Source: Streptococcus oralis
GTDB lineage: Bacteria; Bacillota; Bacilli; Lactobacillales; Streptococcaceae
DNA length: 64,000 bases
Direction of reading: 5' to 3'
NCBI RefSeq assembly: GCF_001983955.1
Contig: NZ_CP019562.1
Span: 1,302,001 to 1,366,000, forward strand
Each line of letters opens with the position of its first letter. Position 1 is the stretch's first letter. Shown one piece after another: positions 9,111 to 18,653 of the stretch. The notes beneath the pieces are model-generated. The model saw nothing but the letters and a program-made list of their open reading frames with translations, had not been told where the DNA came from and made no database searches. Made by a program: the position numbers and the translations under genes.

Positions 9111-9971
9111 TTATTCCATACTAAACTTTGGATCTTTCAAGCTCTGAACACTGGCATTGATAACTGCTCCGATAATCAAAATCTTTGCAATGAGAATAAA
9201 CCAGAACATCATGACCACCACGATAATGGAACTGAAAAATCGAACATCAACCAGATGATTGACATAACTATTGACGTAGACAGAAAAGATGTTCAATAAA
9301 AAGATAAGAGTTAGCAAGACAAAGACACTTCCTGGTAAAACATAGCGGATTCGTGGTGCTTTTACTTTTGGAAGGAAGTAATAGATCATAACTAGAATGG
9401 CAAAGATCAAGGCATAGACCAGAGGGCCTGTAAAGTCTTGCAGGTAGGAAAATAGCGGATTGTCTGATTGCCAGTAAGTTTTGAGGAGGTTGAGCAACAT
9501 ACGACCAAACATACTCAAAAACAAGGCCAAGGCAAAAAGAATCTGCAGGCCAAAACTAACAAGTAGACTCATCAACTGATGGGAGATAATGCCTCGACTC
9601 TTGGTCACTCCATAGGCTTTGTTAAAAGCTTTTTGGAGAAAATCCATTGATTTCGAAAAGGTCCAGAGGGCAGATAAAACGGCAAAACTCAGCAAACCAG
9701 TCGATGGTTGAGTCAGAACTTCTCGGACAATCTTGGCAACCACATCATACACCGTATCGGGCAAAAATTCCTTGATCGTCAGTAAGAAATTTGAGACTGG
9801 AATCTGAAAATAAGGCAAAATATTGACCATTATCATTAGTAAAGGAAAGATTGAAATCAACCAATAGTAGGCAACCGCAACACTGGTCAACTCGCTATCA
9901 GATGCTTGATAATAATGCAAAAAAGCTTTCAATAAGGGCTTATCCATTAGCTCCTTCCACCACTTTTTCAT
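9111..9971 (-). CDS. YihY/BrkB-family membrane protein
   Basis: This 286-residue polytopic protein has about six hydrophobic segments. It carries the family motifs AVAYYWLISIFPLLMI near residue 30 and a long central region (SGLLSFAVLSALWTFSKSMDFLQKAFNKAYG) typical of PF03631. It is often annotated as ribonuclease BN or virulence factor BrkB, but the transport or other function of the family is unresolved. The ATG at 9971 follows a GGAGG site. It is 29 bp downstream of the antiporter gene and may be co-transcribed with it. Confidence 0.88.
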   Translation of the reverse strand: MKKWWKELMDKPLLKAFLHYYQASDSELTSVAVAYYWLISIFPLLMIMVNILPYFQIPVSNFLLTIKEFLPDTVYDVVAKIVREVLTQPSTGLLSFAVLSALWTFSKSMDFLQKAFNKAYGVTKSRGIISHQLMSLLVSFGLQILFALALFLSMFGRMLLNLLKTYWQSDNPLFSYLQDFTGPLVYALIFAILVMIYYFLPKVKAPRIRYVLPGSVFVLLTLIFLLNIFSVYVNSYVNHLVDVRFFSSIIVVVMMFWFILIAKILIIGAVINASVQSLKDPKFSME

Positions 9972-10000
9972 GTTTCATCCTCCGTCATTTTCTTCATCGT

Positions 10001-12055
10001 CTAAGTTCTTCTGATTAAATCTAGCATATCATAAGGTAAAGTATTTGCGGCTTCTTTCAGAGAATAATTCTCTAAATTATTCACATTTTGTCGTAGTTTT
10101 TTGGCATACTTGGCTGTTATCAGTTTAGCTTCTTCGTATTCAAAGATTGCCTTACGTTCGAGATAGTAGCCTCGTAGCATTTCATCAATATTGTTTGGCT
10201 TGATGCGATTGATAACCCGCTCAACAAAGGCACCACTTCCAATAATGGCCGTCTCGCGTAGACGAGACTCTTGCATAAAGCTAATCAGAGAACTCTTATA
10301 AACCCCTTTTAGGTTTTCCAAACTCTCGATAATCAACTCTGTATTTTCCAAATACAACTCTGAAATCTGATCATAGTCAACTGCTAGTAGTTTACGAGAT
10401 TCTTCATTCATCCAACTACGGAAAGTTTTGCCAAAGGTAAACATTTCATGGAGTAGAAAGCGCAGTATCCGTAAGGAAACTAGGAAGTAATACGTCACTC
10501 TAGAAGCGAAATTCCGATTGATACTCTGCTCCATGTTTTTTAGGTAACGTTGGTAAACTCGATAGCCACGCTCGCTGATTCTATTTTCTTCGTAGGCTTG
10601 CTCCAAACCATCACTCTCAATACTCAAGATAAGAAGCTTGAGGGACTCCCAGTCCTCTTGGACTCTCTTATTTTCCAGACTAAGGATGAGGTTTTCAATC
10701 CGACCATGATAGTTATCAATAGCTGCATAAAGAGGAAGTTTGTTTTTGTGATGGTCTAGTTCTTTTTCTAATTCTGCAGCTACATCATTCAAAATCGCAA
10801 TATGCATCAAATGATCCTTGCTTTCCTCTTGTTCCTCAGATAAGTGAGGGAGGAGCAATAAACCTGTTAGAAAGCTCAATAGTGTAACGCCTGCTACTAG
10901 GAAGAGCAACAAAGGATATTCCTGCTCCAAATGGCTTGGTATGAGGAGAATGGTCGCGATAGATACTGTCCCTTTGACACCAGAGAAGGTCAAAAGAAGC
11001 ATATCTTTCATGTACTTATGAATTTTTTTCTTAAGTCGACGCGTTCTCACAAAGTAAAAACCAGCAATCATGACAAAGCGGATCGCAAAAAGCAAGAAGG
11101 TCAGAACGACAACTGAAAGCAGTAAAAGAAGGGGATTGTAGAGAGAATTAGACAAAATTGGCTCTGCTATCAACTCTAATTCCATTCCCAGGATAACAAA
11201 GACTGATCCATTTAGCATAAAGGTCACGGTGTGCCAAACGGTCTCCGTCACAGTGTCTACCTGAGCCTCAAGGAGCGTAATTTTCTTAAAGCGACTGGCC
11301 TTCAAAATACCTGCAACCACTACTGCGATAATCCCTGAAACATGAAACTCTTCTGCGATGAAAAAGGTCATGAGCGGCAAACTTAGCTCTAGCAATAGTT
11401 CACTGGCTATATCTATCGCTCGCACACTCAGTAAAAAGGTATGCAAGAAACGATTGACCATAGCCGTCACAAAACCGACTACAAAACCACCAAGTATAGA
11501 AAGTGCTAGGGAAGTTCCAGCTTGGCTGAGAGAAAAGGTTCCTGTTGTCCAAGCAGCCAGAGCCATCTGAAAGGCAACCAAACCAGAAGCGTCATTTAAG
11601 AGTCCTTCCCCTTTTAGGATATTGGAAACCCGTTTGGGAAAACGAAAACGTTCAGAAAGAGACGCGAAGGCAACCAAATCTGTTGGCCCAAGTGCCGCTC
11701 CAACTGCTAAACAGGCCGCCAAAGGAAGAGTCATCCAAAGGAAGTGAGCCATGCCCCCCAAGCTTAAGGTCGAGATAAAAATCACAGGAAAGATCAGAAA
11801 GACGACAATCCGCCAATGCTTCAAAATGGACGTAATATCCGCTTCTTCTGCCTCCCGGAAAAGTAAGGGACCAATAACCATGGCTAGAAACAGCTCTGTA
11901 TTGAGATGAAAGTCCGCATCGGGAACAAATAAACCAATCCCAATCCCCAAAAGGATTTGTACAAGAGGAAGGGGCACAAAAGGCAGAAGTTTATTGGTCG
12001 TAGTTGAAATGATTAAGACAAATAAAAATAGAATCAAGTAAATGAGTAATTCCAC
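10001..12055 (-). CDS. Na+/H+ antiporter, CPA1 (NhaP-like)
   Basis: This 684-residue protein has a membrane half of about 400 residues with some 12 predicted helices, including GLLNDASGLVAFQMAL, the conserved Asn-Asp ion-binding motif of CPA1 exchangers, and GPTDLVAFASL. A hydrophilic C-terminal half of about 280 residues is rich in helices and is probably a cytoplasmic regulatory domain. It should exchange Na+ (or K+) for H+ across the cell membrane for pH and salt homeostasis. The start codon is GTG at 12055 with an AAGGAGG ribosome site. The upstream small gene ends 11 bp away, suggesting a shared transcript with the MnmM cluster. Confidence 0.9.
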   Translation of the reverse strand: MELLIYLILFLFVLIISTTTNKLLPFVPLPLVQILLGIGIGLFVPDADFHLNTELFLAMVIGPLLFREAEEADITSILKHWRIVVFLIFPVIFISTLSLGGMAHFLWMTLPLAACLAVGAALGPTDLVAFASLSERFRFPKRVSNILKGEGLLNDASGLVAFQMALAAWTTGTFSLSQAGTSLALSILGGFVVGFVTAMVNRFLHTFLLSVRAIDIASELLLELSLPLMTFFIAEEFHVSGIIAVVVAGILKASRFKKITLLEAQVDTVTETVWHTVTFMLNGSVFVILGMELELIAEPILSNSLYNPLLLLLSVVVLTFLLFAIRFVMIAGFYFVRTRRLKKKIHKYMKDMLLLTFSGVKGTVSIATILLIPSHLEQEYPLLLFLVAGVTLLSFLTGLLLLPHLSEEQEESKDHLMHIAILNDVAAELEKELDHHKNKLPLYAAIDNYHGRIENLILSLENKRVQEDWESLKLLILSIESDGLEQAYEENRISERGYRVYQRYLKNMEQSINRNFASRVTYYFLVSLRILRFLLHEMFTFGKTFRSWMNEESRKLLAVDYDQISELYLENTELIIESLENLKGVYKSSLISFMQESRLRETAIIGSGAFVERVINRIKPNNIDEMLRGYYLERKAIFEYEEAKLITAKYAKKLRQNVNNLENYSLKEAANTLPYDMLDLIRRT

Positions 12056-12066
12056 ACAATTCCTCC

Positions 12067-12321
12067 TTAATCTTTTTTACAACAAGATTCAAAAATCTCC
12101 TTTTGCTCTTGAATTTTCTGATCAATCTTAGAACAGTCTTTGTGCTCAATTTTTTTCTGGCATCGTTCCATTTCAAGAGCCACTAATTTTTTCTTAATTT
12201 TAAGCATTTTCTTGCTCATATGTGCTTCGTCGAGCACCCCAACTGCTCGCTCGTGATGCGTTGACTCGACAAAATTTTGGCGCATTGCCTCAAGCTTCTC
12301 ACGAAGGTATTGTTTATCCAT
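12067..12321 (-). CDS. Small conserved hypothetical protein
   Basis: This 84-residue charged helical protein contains three Cys near the C-terminus (C at the middle and a CC pair in ESCCKKD). No membrane segment or signal is present. It overlaps the 3' end of the methyltransferase gene by 8 bp and precedes the antiporter, so it is translated from the same mRNA. I cannot assign a function; the fixed position in the operon argues it is a real gene. Confidence 0.7.
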   Translation of the reverse strand: MDKQYLREKLEAMRQNFVESTHHERAVGVLDEAHMSKKMLKIKKKLVALEMERCQKKIEHKDCSKIDQKIQEQKEIFESCCKKD

Positions 12322-12871
12322 GTCTATACCTTTCTAATTTTTCAATCATAACTAAAAACGGTGGATTATTAACTTGGTTGAGAGTCCGATAAATGGTAGC
12401 TGTATACTCTTGTTGGTTCAACTGGCTAACAAACTCCAATACAGCATCCCTCTCAGTATCTCCTCCCTCATGACCATAGTAGATCATGATAGCAATCCGT
12501 CCCCCTTTGACAAGCAAATGACACAGCTTTTCTAAGGCTTCGATAGTGGTCTGAGGTTGAGTGATGACGGATTTGTCAGCAGAAGGCAGATAACCCAGAT
12601 TAAAAATCCCTGCCTTAGCTTCTGTCACAAATTGATCAAGTGTCTCATGACCCTGCAAGATTAACTGGGCATTTGTCATTCCAGCCCGCTCCAAACGCTC
12701 TTGGGTTTTCTCCAAAGCCTGCTCCTGGATATCAAAGGCATAGACTTGCTTGGCTAGCTTGGCTAAAAATAGCGTATCGTGGCCATTACCCATAGTCGCA
12801 TCCACTACGATATCCTCTTTTGTCACAACTCCCGCCAAAAAATCATGTGCCATCTCAAGTGGTCTTTTCAT
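12314..12871 (-). CDS. mnmM: tRNA 5-aminomethyl-2-thiouridine methyltransferase (YtqB family)
   Basis: This 185-residue Rossmann methyltransferase (PF06962, rRNA_methylase/YtqB family) has the SAM motif VVDATMGNGHDTLFLA (DxTxGxGxDT) at about residues 21-36, an acidic motif II (VYAFDIQ), and NLGYLPSADK as the catalytic region. The Bacillus YtqB relative was identified as MnmM, which makes mnm5s2U in tRNA wobble positions of organisms lacking the MnmC methylase domain. I assign this by family. It overlaps the preceding radical-SAM gene by 17 bp, the same ytqA-ytqB pairing as in Bacillus. Confidence 0.85.
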   Translation of the reverse strand: MKRPLEMAHDFLAGVVTKEDIVVDATMGNGHDTLFLAKLAKQVYAFDIQEQALEKTQERLERAGMTNAQLILQGHETLDQFVTEAKAGIFNLGYLPSADKSVITQPQTTIEALEKLCHLLVKGGRIAIMIYYGHEGGDTERDAVLEFVSQLNQQEYTATIYRTLNQVNNPPFLVMIEKLERYRHG

Positions 12872-13802
12872 TTTTAAACTCCTGTTTTACAGCCTTGCAT
12901 CCTTGCACACTTCCACGACGGCGCATCTCAGTTTCAATAGCATTTAGCACTTCCCATTTATTGAGGCTCCACATAGGACCAATCAACATATCTCTCGGTG
13001 CATCTCCTGTAATTCGATGGATGACGATATGCTTGGGAATGATTTCCAACTGGTCACAAATGACCTTGACATACTCGTCCTGACTCATCAGTTGCAAACG
13101 TCCTTCGTGGTAATCTCGCTGCATCCGTGTATTGGTCATGAGGTGAAGCAAGTGCAGCTTAATTCCTTGAATATCATTGTCCGTGACACAGCGACGGACA
13201 TTTTCAATCATCATCTCATGAGTCTCACCGGGCAAACCATTGATCAAATGGGAAACAATCTCAATCTTGGGATACTTTCTCAAGCGTTTTACTGTTTCAA
13301 CATACAATTCATAAGAATGGGCACGGTTAATCAAGTCAGAGGTTGCTTCAAAAGTGGTCTGCAAGCCCAATTCAACCGTCACATGCATACGCTCCGACAA
13401 CTCAGCCAAATATTCGATAGTTTCGTCTGGTAAACAATCTGGCCGTGTTCCAATATTGATTCCAACTACACCTGGCTCGTTGATGGCCTGCTCATAACGT
13501 TCTCGGATGACTTCCACCTTTTCATGGGTGTTGGTAAAATTTTGAAAATAAACCAAGTACTTCTGAACATCTGGCCACTTGCGGTGCATAAAGTCAATTT
13601 CCTTATAAAATTGCTCACGGATAGGGGCATCCGGTGCCACAATGGCATCTCCAGAACCTGAAACCGTACAAAAAGTACAACCACCATGAGCTACAGTTCC
13701 ATCACGATTTGGACAGTCAAATCCCGCATCAATAGGAACTTTGAAAGTCTTTTCTCCAAAAAGTTTTCGATAATAATCATTCAAGGTATTATAAGATTTC
13801 AT
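12855..13802 (-). CDS. TIGR01212-family radical SAM protein (YtqA/YhcC-like)
   Basis: This protein of about 315 residues has a radical SAM motif of the unusual spacing seen in this family, CPNRDGTVAHGGCTFC (CxnCxxC), followed by GINIGTRPDCLPDE and a GLQT motif. Members are radical SAM enzymes of uncertain substrate, next to YtqB in Bacilli and probably linked to tRNA modification. The ATG at 13802 is preferred over in-frame ATGs 9 and 24 nt upstream. It lies 7 nt after a TATAAT box with a well-placed TTGAGA -35 and no ribosome site, so translation from a leaderless mRNA is the simplest reading. Confidence 0.85.
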   Translation of the reverse strand: MKSYNTLNDYYRKLFGEKTFKVPIDAGFDCPNRDGTVAHGGCTFCTVSGSGDAIVAPDAPIREQFYKEIDFMHRKWPDVQKYLVYFQNFTNTHEKVEVIRERYEQAINEPGVVGINIGTRPDCLPDETIEYLAELSERMHVTVELGLQTTFEATSDLINRAHSYELYVETVKRLRKYPKIEIVSHLINGLPGETHEMMIENVRRCVTDNDIQGIKLHLLHLMTNTRMQRDYHEGRLQLMSQDEYVKVICDQLEIIPKHIVIHRITGDAPRDMLIGPMWSLNKWEVLNAIETEMRRRGSVQGCKAVKQEFKNEKTT

Positions 13803-13809
13803 AACTTTC

Positions 13810-13838
13810 ATTATAACAAAAAACACCTACAATCTCAA
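13810..13838 (-). promoter_or_regulatory. Promoter of radical-SAM gene, leaderless
   Basis: On the minus strand TTGAGA (13833-13838), a 17-bp spacer and TATAAT (13810-13815) are followed by seven bases and then ATG at 13802. The predicted +1 is the A of the start codon or the base before it. Confidence 0.75.
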
Positions 13839-13893
13839 AAGCCTGACTTTCCTACAAATTCCCTTGTTTCTCATTTCCTTTAGCGTTTTTTTA

Positions 13894-13902
13894 TGATACA
13901 AT
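13894..13902 (+). promoter_or_regulatory. Promoter of DUF3397 gene, leaderless
   Basis: TGATACAAT (TGn-extended -10) is followed by six bases and ATG at 13909. A weak TTTCCT lies 16 bp upstream of the -10. No ribosome site is present, so the transcript probably begins with the start codon. Confidence 0.55.
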
Positions 13903-13908
13903 ATGGGT

Positions 13909-14262
13909 ATGATTTTAATGAAAATAGCATCTATTTTATTATTGATATTAACCTTGGTGGTTTGCTTTATTGTCACCAAGCTTTTCGGACTTAGGAAAAT
14001 AGGATTTAATTTCGCGGATCTCGCTTTTCCACTTTTGGTATTCGAGTACTATCTGATTACTGCTAAAGCTTTTACCCACAACTTTCTACCGCGACTTGGA
14101 GTCGCACTTTCTCTCCTAGCAATCCTCCTTGTAGTCTTTTTCCTTGTCAAAAAACGAAGTTTTTATTACCCTAAATTCATCAAATTCTTCTGGAGAGCCG
14201 GTTTTCTCCTTACCTTAATCATCTACATTTCTATGGTTGTCGAATTGATGATGCTCCCATAA
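13909..14262 (+). CDS. DUF3397 family membrane protein
   Basis: This small polytopic protein of about 117 residues has four hydrophobic segments (roughly residues 2-22, 35-55, 64-82 and 92-115) separated by short basic loops. The layout and the YYLITAKAFT stretch fit DUF3397, a Firmicute membrane family of unknown role. Candidate starts are ATG 13903, 13909 and 13918. The first lies inside the predicted promoter discriminator, so 13909, six bases after the -10 box, is chosen. It is divergent from the radical-SAM gene. Confidence 0.75.
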   Translation: MILMKIASILLLILTLVVCFIVTKLFGLRKIGFNFADLAFPLLVFEYYLITAKAFTHNFLPRLGVALSLLAILLVVFFLVKKRSFYYPKFIKFFWRAGFLLTLIIYISMVVELMMLP

Positions 14263-14267
14263 AAAAC

Positions 14268-14295
14268 ATTCCCTCAGACAGCTGTCTAAGGGAAT
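14268..14295. terminator. Bidirectional terminator
   Basis: A nearly perfect 14-bp stem centred on CAGCTG (ATTCCCTCAGACAG / CTGTCTAAGGGAAT), with A-rich and T-rich flanks, lies between the convergent DUF3397 and methyltransferase genes. Confidence 0.8.
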
Positions 14296-14343
14296 ATTTT
14301 TATCTTCATACTTACTTTCTAAGCTCTACCAAAATACTTTTTC

Positions 14344-15093
14344 TTATTTCCTAAATGTCAAGGCGTAGAATTTGCCATCCCAAAGAAGCTTCATTTCCTT
14401 TTCCTTAACTTCGCTTGGAACAGCATTCTCAATTTCACTCAAATCAACAGTAGCATCTTTAAAATAATCCTTACTAAAATGATTTTTCTTATATTGCTGA
14501 TCCACATAGTCAGCCGTCTCATCTGCAATTAAAATCTTAGTCCCTGGCTTCGCCACTCGTAGCATTTCCTGCATAGCCTTGGCCTTATCATTGAAAAAAT
14601 TGATTCCGCCAATATGGTAGACAATGTCAAAACTATTATCCGCAAAGGGGAGATCCTCCGCGCAAGCATGGAAAAGTTGCAGATTGGTCTTTTTAGCGCA
14701 AGATTTCTGGCATTTTTTTAGCATACTGATAGAAATATCTACCCCTACAAAATCTAAACTTTTCAGGTCAATTGTCTCAGGAATATAACGTAGGTCTTGA
14801 CCAGTCCCTATAGAGACATAGAGAACAGATAAATTATCTTTCCATTCTATTTCCTCCATCAGATCCCTTCTCAACTTATCAATTGCTTTGCCGTGGAGAA
14901 GTGGTCCTATCCATTTCTCACTCATATCGTACCAGCGAGCCATACGGTTATACATGGTCATGTATTTAGCATTATCTCCAGATAGATAATCTGGATTAAG
15001 AGACAGATAGATATCGCCATCTTTTTGAAAATTTTCTACCTTTAAACCTGACTTCAATTTATCTTGTAATCTTGTTTCAATCATATGCAACAT
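14344..15093 (-). CDS. Class I SAM-dependent methyltransferase
   Basis: This 249-residue protein has a Methyltransf_11/25-type core: LSVLYVSIGTGQDLRYIPE (motif I, with the less usual SIGTG in place of GxGxG), FVGVDIS (acidic motif), and LPFADNSFDIVYHIGGINFF (motif IV). Relatives methylate quinones, lipids or small metabolites, and the substrate is not readable here. It has a strong AAAGGAGATG ribosome site and a TATAAT-type -10 (TCTATAATAGG on the minus strand) just upstream. It stands alone, between the DUF3397 gene and the surface-adhesin block. Confidence 0.82.
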   Translation of the reverse strand: MLHMIETRLQDKLKSGLKVENFQKDGDIYLSLNPDYLSGDNAKYMTMYNRMARWYDMSEKWIGPLLHGKAIDKLRRDLMEEIEWKDNLSVLYVSIGTGQDLRYIPETIDLKSLDFVGVDISISMLKKCQKSCAKKTNLQLFHACAEDLPFADNSFDIVYHIGGINFFNDKAKAMQEMLRVAKPGTKILIADETADYVDQQYKKNHFSKDYFKDATVDLSEIENAVPSEVKEKEMKLLWDGKFYALTFRK

Positions 15094-15207
15094 CTCCTTT
15101 TTTATTTGTCACCTATTATAGAGGATTTCGTAGCAAAAATAATAGCTTTTCAGTAAGTGGCAACTATCCACTTGTATCCGGTAGTAGAACCAGGGTCAGT
15201 TACAAAA

Positions 15208-15239
15208 AAACAAGTGCCAATTTCCATTGACACTTGTTT
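15208..15239 (-). terminator. Terminator after the CnaB adhesin gene
   Basis: A 14-bp stem (outer AAACAAGTG / CACTTGTTT extended inward by CAAT/ATTG with one G-U pair) and a 4-nt loop is followed on the minus strand by seven T residues, about 50 bp past the stop codon. Confidence 0.88.
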
Positions 15240-15290
15240 CCACTTTTAAACTGTCTTGCAAAATTTCGTGAAAGATACCGTTTAAAAAAC

Positions 15291-18200
15291 TTAATCTTCT
15301 TTTTTGCGTCTTGCCAAGAATCCTGTTCCCAATCCAAGAAGGGCGATTCCAGCTACTAGAGCCACTTGGTTAGACTCGCTTCCTGTATTAGGCAATTCCC
15401 CACCTTTTTTAGGCTTACCTGGTTCATTTGGTTTGCCAGGTGTTGGTTTTTCAGGAGTGTGCGTATTTGTAATGTTGTAACCTTCTACTGAAGCTGTATA
15501 ACCATCTGGAACATTCACTTCTTCAACAGTGTAGGCAATCTCCTTACCTTCTTGATAACGATCAAGACCTGTAAACTCATAAGTCCAGCCACTTGTTTCT
15601 GACACTGTAGCTGTCTGACCAGTTTCCTTACCATCTGCAAGAAGTTTTACGGTGATAGATGCTGGACGGATGCCATCTTTGTTATCTTCATCTTTCCAGA
15701 TCTTCTTACCTTTTACAGATGTTTTCTCTGGAGTATGTTCGTTGGTAATGGTGTACTTGCCATCCTTATCTGTAGTGATGGTTGCTTTGTATTCTGTCAT
15801 AGCAGTTTCTTTGACAGTGTACTTGATTTCCTTACCATTCTCATACTTAGGAAGTTTTTTAGATTCGAACTTCCAGCCAGTTTTTTCTGAAACTTCAATT
15901 TCTTGAACAACCTTGTCGCCGTTAAGAATTTGAACTTTCACAGATGTTGTACGTTTGCCGTCTTGGTTGTTGTTATCTTTCCACACCTTAGTTCCTGAAA
16001 GAACAACTGTTTCTGGTGTGTGAGTGTTTGTCACGACCTGACCAGTCACAGAGGCTTCGTAACCAGCTGGTACATCCACTTCCTTGATAGAATAGGTGAT
16101 TTCTTTTCCAGCTTCGTATTGTGGAAGATTGGTGAAGGATGCTACCCAAGTGTTATCGTCAGTCTTATCCTTAGCTGTTAAGGTCAATTTCTTACCTTCA
16201 ACGGCTACTGGATCTGCATTTCCTACTTTTTTATAAAGTTGAACCGTTACGGACTCAGGACGCTTGCCGTCTTGGTTGTTCGCGTCCTTCCATACTTTTG
16301 TTACCTTGTAGTCAATTTCTTTAGGAGCATATTTGTTTGTGATGGTAAAGTCTGTAATAGTCGCTTCGTATTCTGCTACGGCTTCTTCTGTTACAGTGTA
16401 TTTGATTTCTTTACCAGCTTTATATTTTGCTAATTTTTCGAATGTAGCAGTCCAAGTTCCGTCTGCGGCTGCTTGAACCTCTTTCGATGCTACTTTCTCA
16501 CCGTCTGCTAAAAGATTGATTGTAATCTTAGTCGGACGTTTGCTGTCTTGGTTATTCGCGTCATCCCAGTTCTTAGTTGCTTTTACATCAACTGTTTCTG
16601 GTGAATAGCTATTTGTGATGGTGAATCCTGATGCAGCATCACCAGTAATTTCAGAAGTATAACCAGCAACAGTTACTTCTACTACTGTGTACTTAATAGG
16701 TGTTCCGCCTTTATCAGCATCAAGGTCTTTGAAGCTTCCAGCCCAACCATTTGCTTCAGTCAATTCAAGTGTTTTACCAGTATCTTGACCATCTGCAAGC
16801 AATTTAACTGTGACAGAAGATGGGCGTTTACCATCTTGGTTGTTCACGTCCTTCCATACTTTCTTAACAGAAACTTCCGTTTTTGCTGGAGTGTAAGTAT
16901 TCTCGAAAGCTTTTTCGTCATCGTAAGAAACAGTTGCTTCAAGTGCACCTTTGCCCTTATCTACTACAGTAACTGTAGCCGTGACAGTTTTAGTGTCGTA
17001 CTTGATGCTTGTATCACTGCCAGCTTTTTCAGCAATTTTAAAGGTATAAGTCCCTGCTTTGTCAAATTCCAATTCTGAGAAAGCAATGTTTCCGTCTTTG
17101 TCATTCTTCACAGTTTCTTTCACCTTACCATCTTGGTCTGTTAAAGTGAATTCAAACTCTTCAGCCTTCAACTCACGTCCTGTAAGTTTTTTATTAGCTT
17201 TAATCTTAACTTTAACTTTGCTACGTTTATTTGTAACTGTTTTGATAGCTCCATCTTGTCCAACAGTCATCTCAAATGGAGTAGGATTCAACTCATATCC
17301 CTCAGGAGCCTCAATTTCGGTTACCGTAAAGTTCCCTTTCTTGATATCACTTTCTGAGTAAATAGATGATTCAGCAATTCCGTCATCATTTGTCGTTACA
17401 ATTTCTTCTTTAGCCGTAGCTCCTGCCGGAGGAGTAATCTTGAATTTTGCTCCTTTTAGACGGTCATGAGTCAGCTCGTCCACCTTATAAAGAATGATAC
17501 GGTAAGCTGTCTCTAATTGTATAGTTCCTCCTGAGGCCACAACAGAATTACCAATCTGCTGAAGTACCGTCTTATTACTATAATCTTGATACTCCAGTTT
17601 TTTATCATTGGCTTTTACTTCGACATTATTCAGTACTTTTGTACCATCTCCTGGAGCGCTCGTTTTATAACCAATTCGAAAAGCTGCTGGTTTTCCATTT
17701 TTAGCTACGATAGAAGAAGCGTTGTTAATGATAATGGTGAATTCTGTATAAGAATTATTCCACTTAATTTCGTAATCTTTACCAGCTTCTAAAACTACCT
17801 CGTCTTTCATGTAGTATACTTTGTTATACCAACCTGCTATAACACTGAGAGATTCTGGAATCATTTGCATTGGTGACGAATTTGGATCGACCCAATCATG
17901 AATCTCAATTTTATCATATGAAGCTTGCTTTGGATTGACCCTAACATACCACGTATGAAGATATTGACCACTCTTATTTAAAGCTTTTGAGGTCCAGGCT
18001 TCCTTACTAATTAATCCATGATATTTACTAAAGTTGGCTTTGCCAATCCCTTCAGAATAATCAACCTCACCTCTTCGACCAACCCTGATTTGATAAGTAA
18101 TTTCATTTATTGTTTCTGTCTTTTCAAAGCGTAGTGTTTGCTCACTTAGTTCATTCTTAGAACTAAATCCAAGATAGAAGCTTCCTCTAACATTCTGAAC

Positions 18201-18653
18201 GTAGATTCCCTTCTTCTTCTCTAGGTAAGTTTTTAAATTTTTTAGGGTAATTGTAGCCTTTCCACCATTATTATCACCATTTGACACAATTTTTGCTTCT
18301 CCTATAACAAGGTCTGTTTCCTTGTCCTTTAGATCAAAAGTTTCCTCTCTAACTGACAAAGGACCTGGAACGGTGAATGTAAAGGTGTCACCATCCTCCA
18401 ACTTACCATCGTAAGCACTTAAATCATAATCTACGATAAACTTGTAGTTCGGGTAATCATTATGCTCAGGAGACAGAGTATAAACACCATTCGCATCCGG
18501 TTTTATAAATCTACCATTATCAACCTCCCAAATTCCAATATTACTGATAACGTTCTTCAGTTCCTTTGCTTGAACTGAATTTGGAGCAAAGATCATCCCT
18601 AGCAAACAGGCCAGAGAGGTTAGGATGGGTAACCAAAATTTCTTGTTCTTCAT
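15291..18653 (-). CDS. LPXTG-anchored CnaB-repeat adhesin (MSCRAMM-like)
   Basis: This 1120-residue surface protein has a Sec signal peptide ending at about A29 (NSVQA). A long N-terminal adhesive region (about 30-375) resembles the Ig-like halves of Cna/SdrG collagen- or ligand-binding domains. A prealbumin-like CnaB domain (about 380-475) follows, then a streptococcal pilin isopeptide linker (FctA-like) domain (about 475-590). Five further Cna_B domains each start with the signature KxWKDxNNQDGKRP or a variant. A PGKPNEPGKPKKG wall spacer leads to LPNTG at residue 1087, a hydrophobic helix and RRKKED. CnaB domains usually form Lys-Asn isopeptide bonds, and the needed Lys and the Asn of TN-x-Y/H-TPE are present. 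The protein is covalently bound to the wall by sortase A; the ligand is unknown. No pilus sortase is adjacent, so it is probably a monomeric adhesin. Confidence 0.9.
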   Translation of the reverse strand: MKNKKFWLPILTSLACLLGMIFAPNSVQAKELKNVISNIGIWEVDNGRFIKPDANGVYTLSPEHNDYPNYKFIVDYDLSAYDGKLEDGDTFTFTVPGPLSVREETFDLKDKETDLVIGEAKIVSNGDNNGGKATITLKNLKTYLEKKKGIYVQNVRGSFYLGFSSKNELSEQTLRFEKTETINEITYQIRVGRRGEVDYSEGIGKANFSKYHGLISKEAWTSKALNKSGQYLHTWYVRVNPKQASYDKIEIHDWVDPNSSPMQMIPESLSVIAGWYNKVYYMKDEVVLEAGKDYEIKWNNSYTEFTIIINNASSIVAKNGKPAAFRIGYKTSAPGDGTKVLNNVEVKANDKKLEYQDYSNKTVLQQIGNSVVASGGTIQLETAYRIILYKVDELTHDRLKGAKFKITPPAGATAKEEIVTTNDDGIAESSIYSESDIKKGNFTVTEIEAPEGYELNPTPFEMTVGQDGAIKTVTNKRSKVKVKIKANKKLTGRELKAEEFEFTLTDQDGKVKETVKNDKDGNIAFSELEFDKAGTYTFKIAEKAGSDTSIKYDTKTVTATVTVVDKGKGALEATVSYDDEKAFENTYTPAKTEVSVKKVWKDVNNQDGKRPSSVTVKLLADGQDTGKTLELTEANGWAGSFKDLDADKGGTPIKYTVVEVTVAGYTSEITGDAASGFTITNSYSPETVDVKATKNWDDANNQDSKRPTKITINLLADGEKVASKEVQAAADGTWTATFEKLAKYKAGKEIKYTVTEEAVAEYEATITDFTITNKYAPKEIDYKVTKVWKDANNQDGKRPESVTVQLYKKVGNADPVAVEGKKLTLTAKDKTDDNTWVASFTNLPQYEAGKEITYSIKEVDVPAGYEASVTGQVVTNTHTPETVVLSGTKVWKDNNNQDGKRTTSVKVQILNGDKVVQEIEVSEKTGWKFESKKLPKYENGKEIKYTVKETAMTEYKATITTDKDGKYTITNEHTPEKTSVKGKKIWKDEDNKDGIRPASITVKLLADGKETGQTATVSETSGWTYEFTGLDRYQEGKEIAYTVEEVNVPDGYTASVEGYNITNTHTPEKPTPGKPNEPGKPKKGGELPNTGSESNQVALVAGIALLGLGTGFLARRKKED

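Noticed and set aside
13803..13826. Earlier in-frame starts for the radical-SAM gene
   Set aside because: They lie within or upstream of the predicted -10 box and have no ribosome site.
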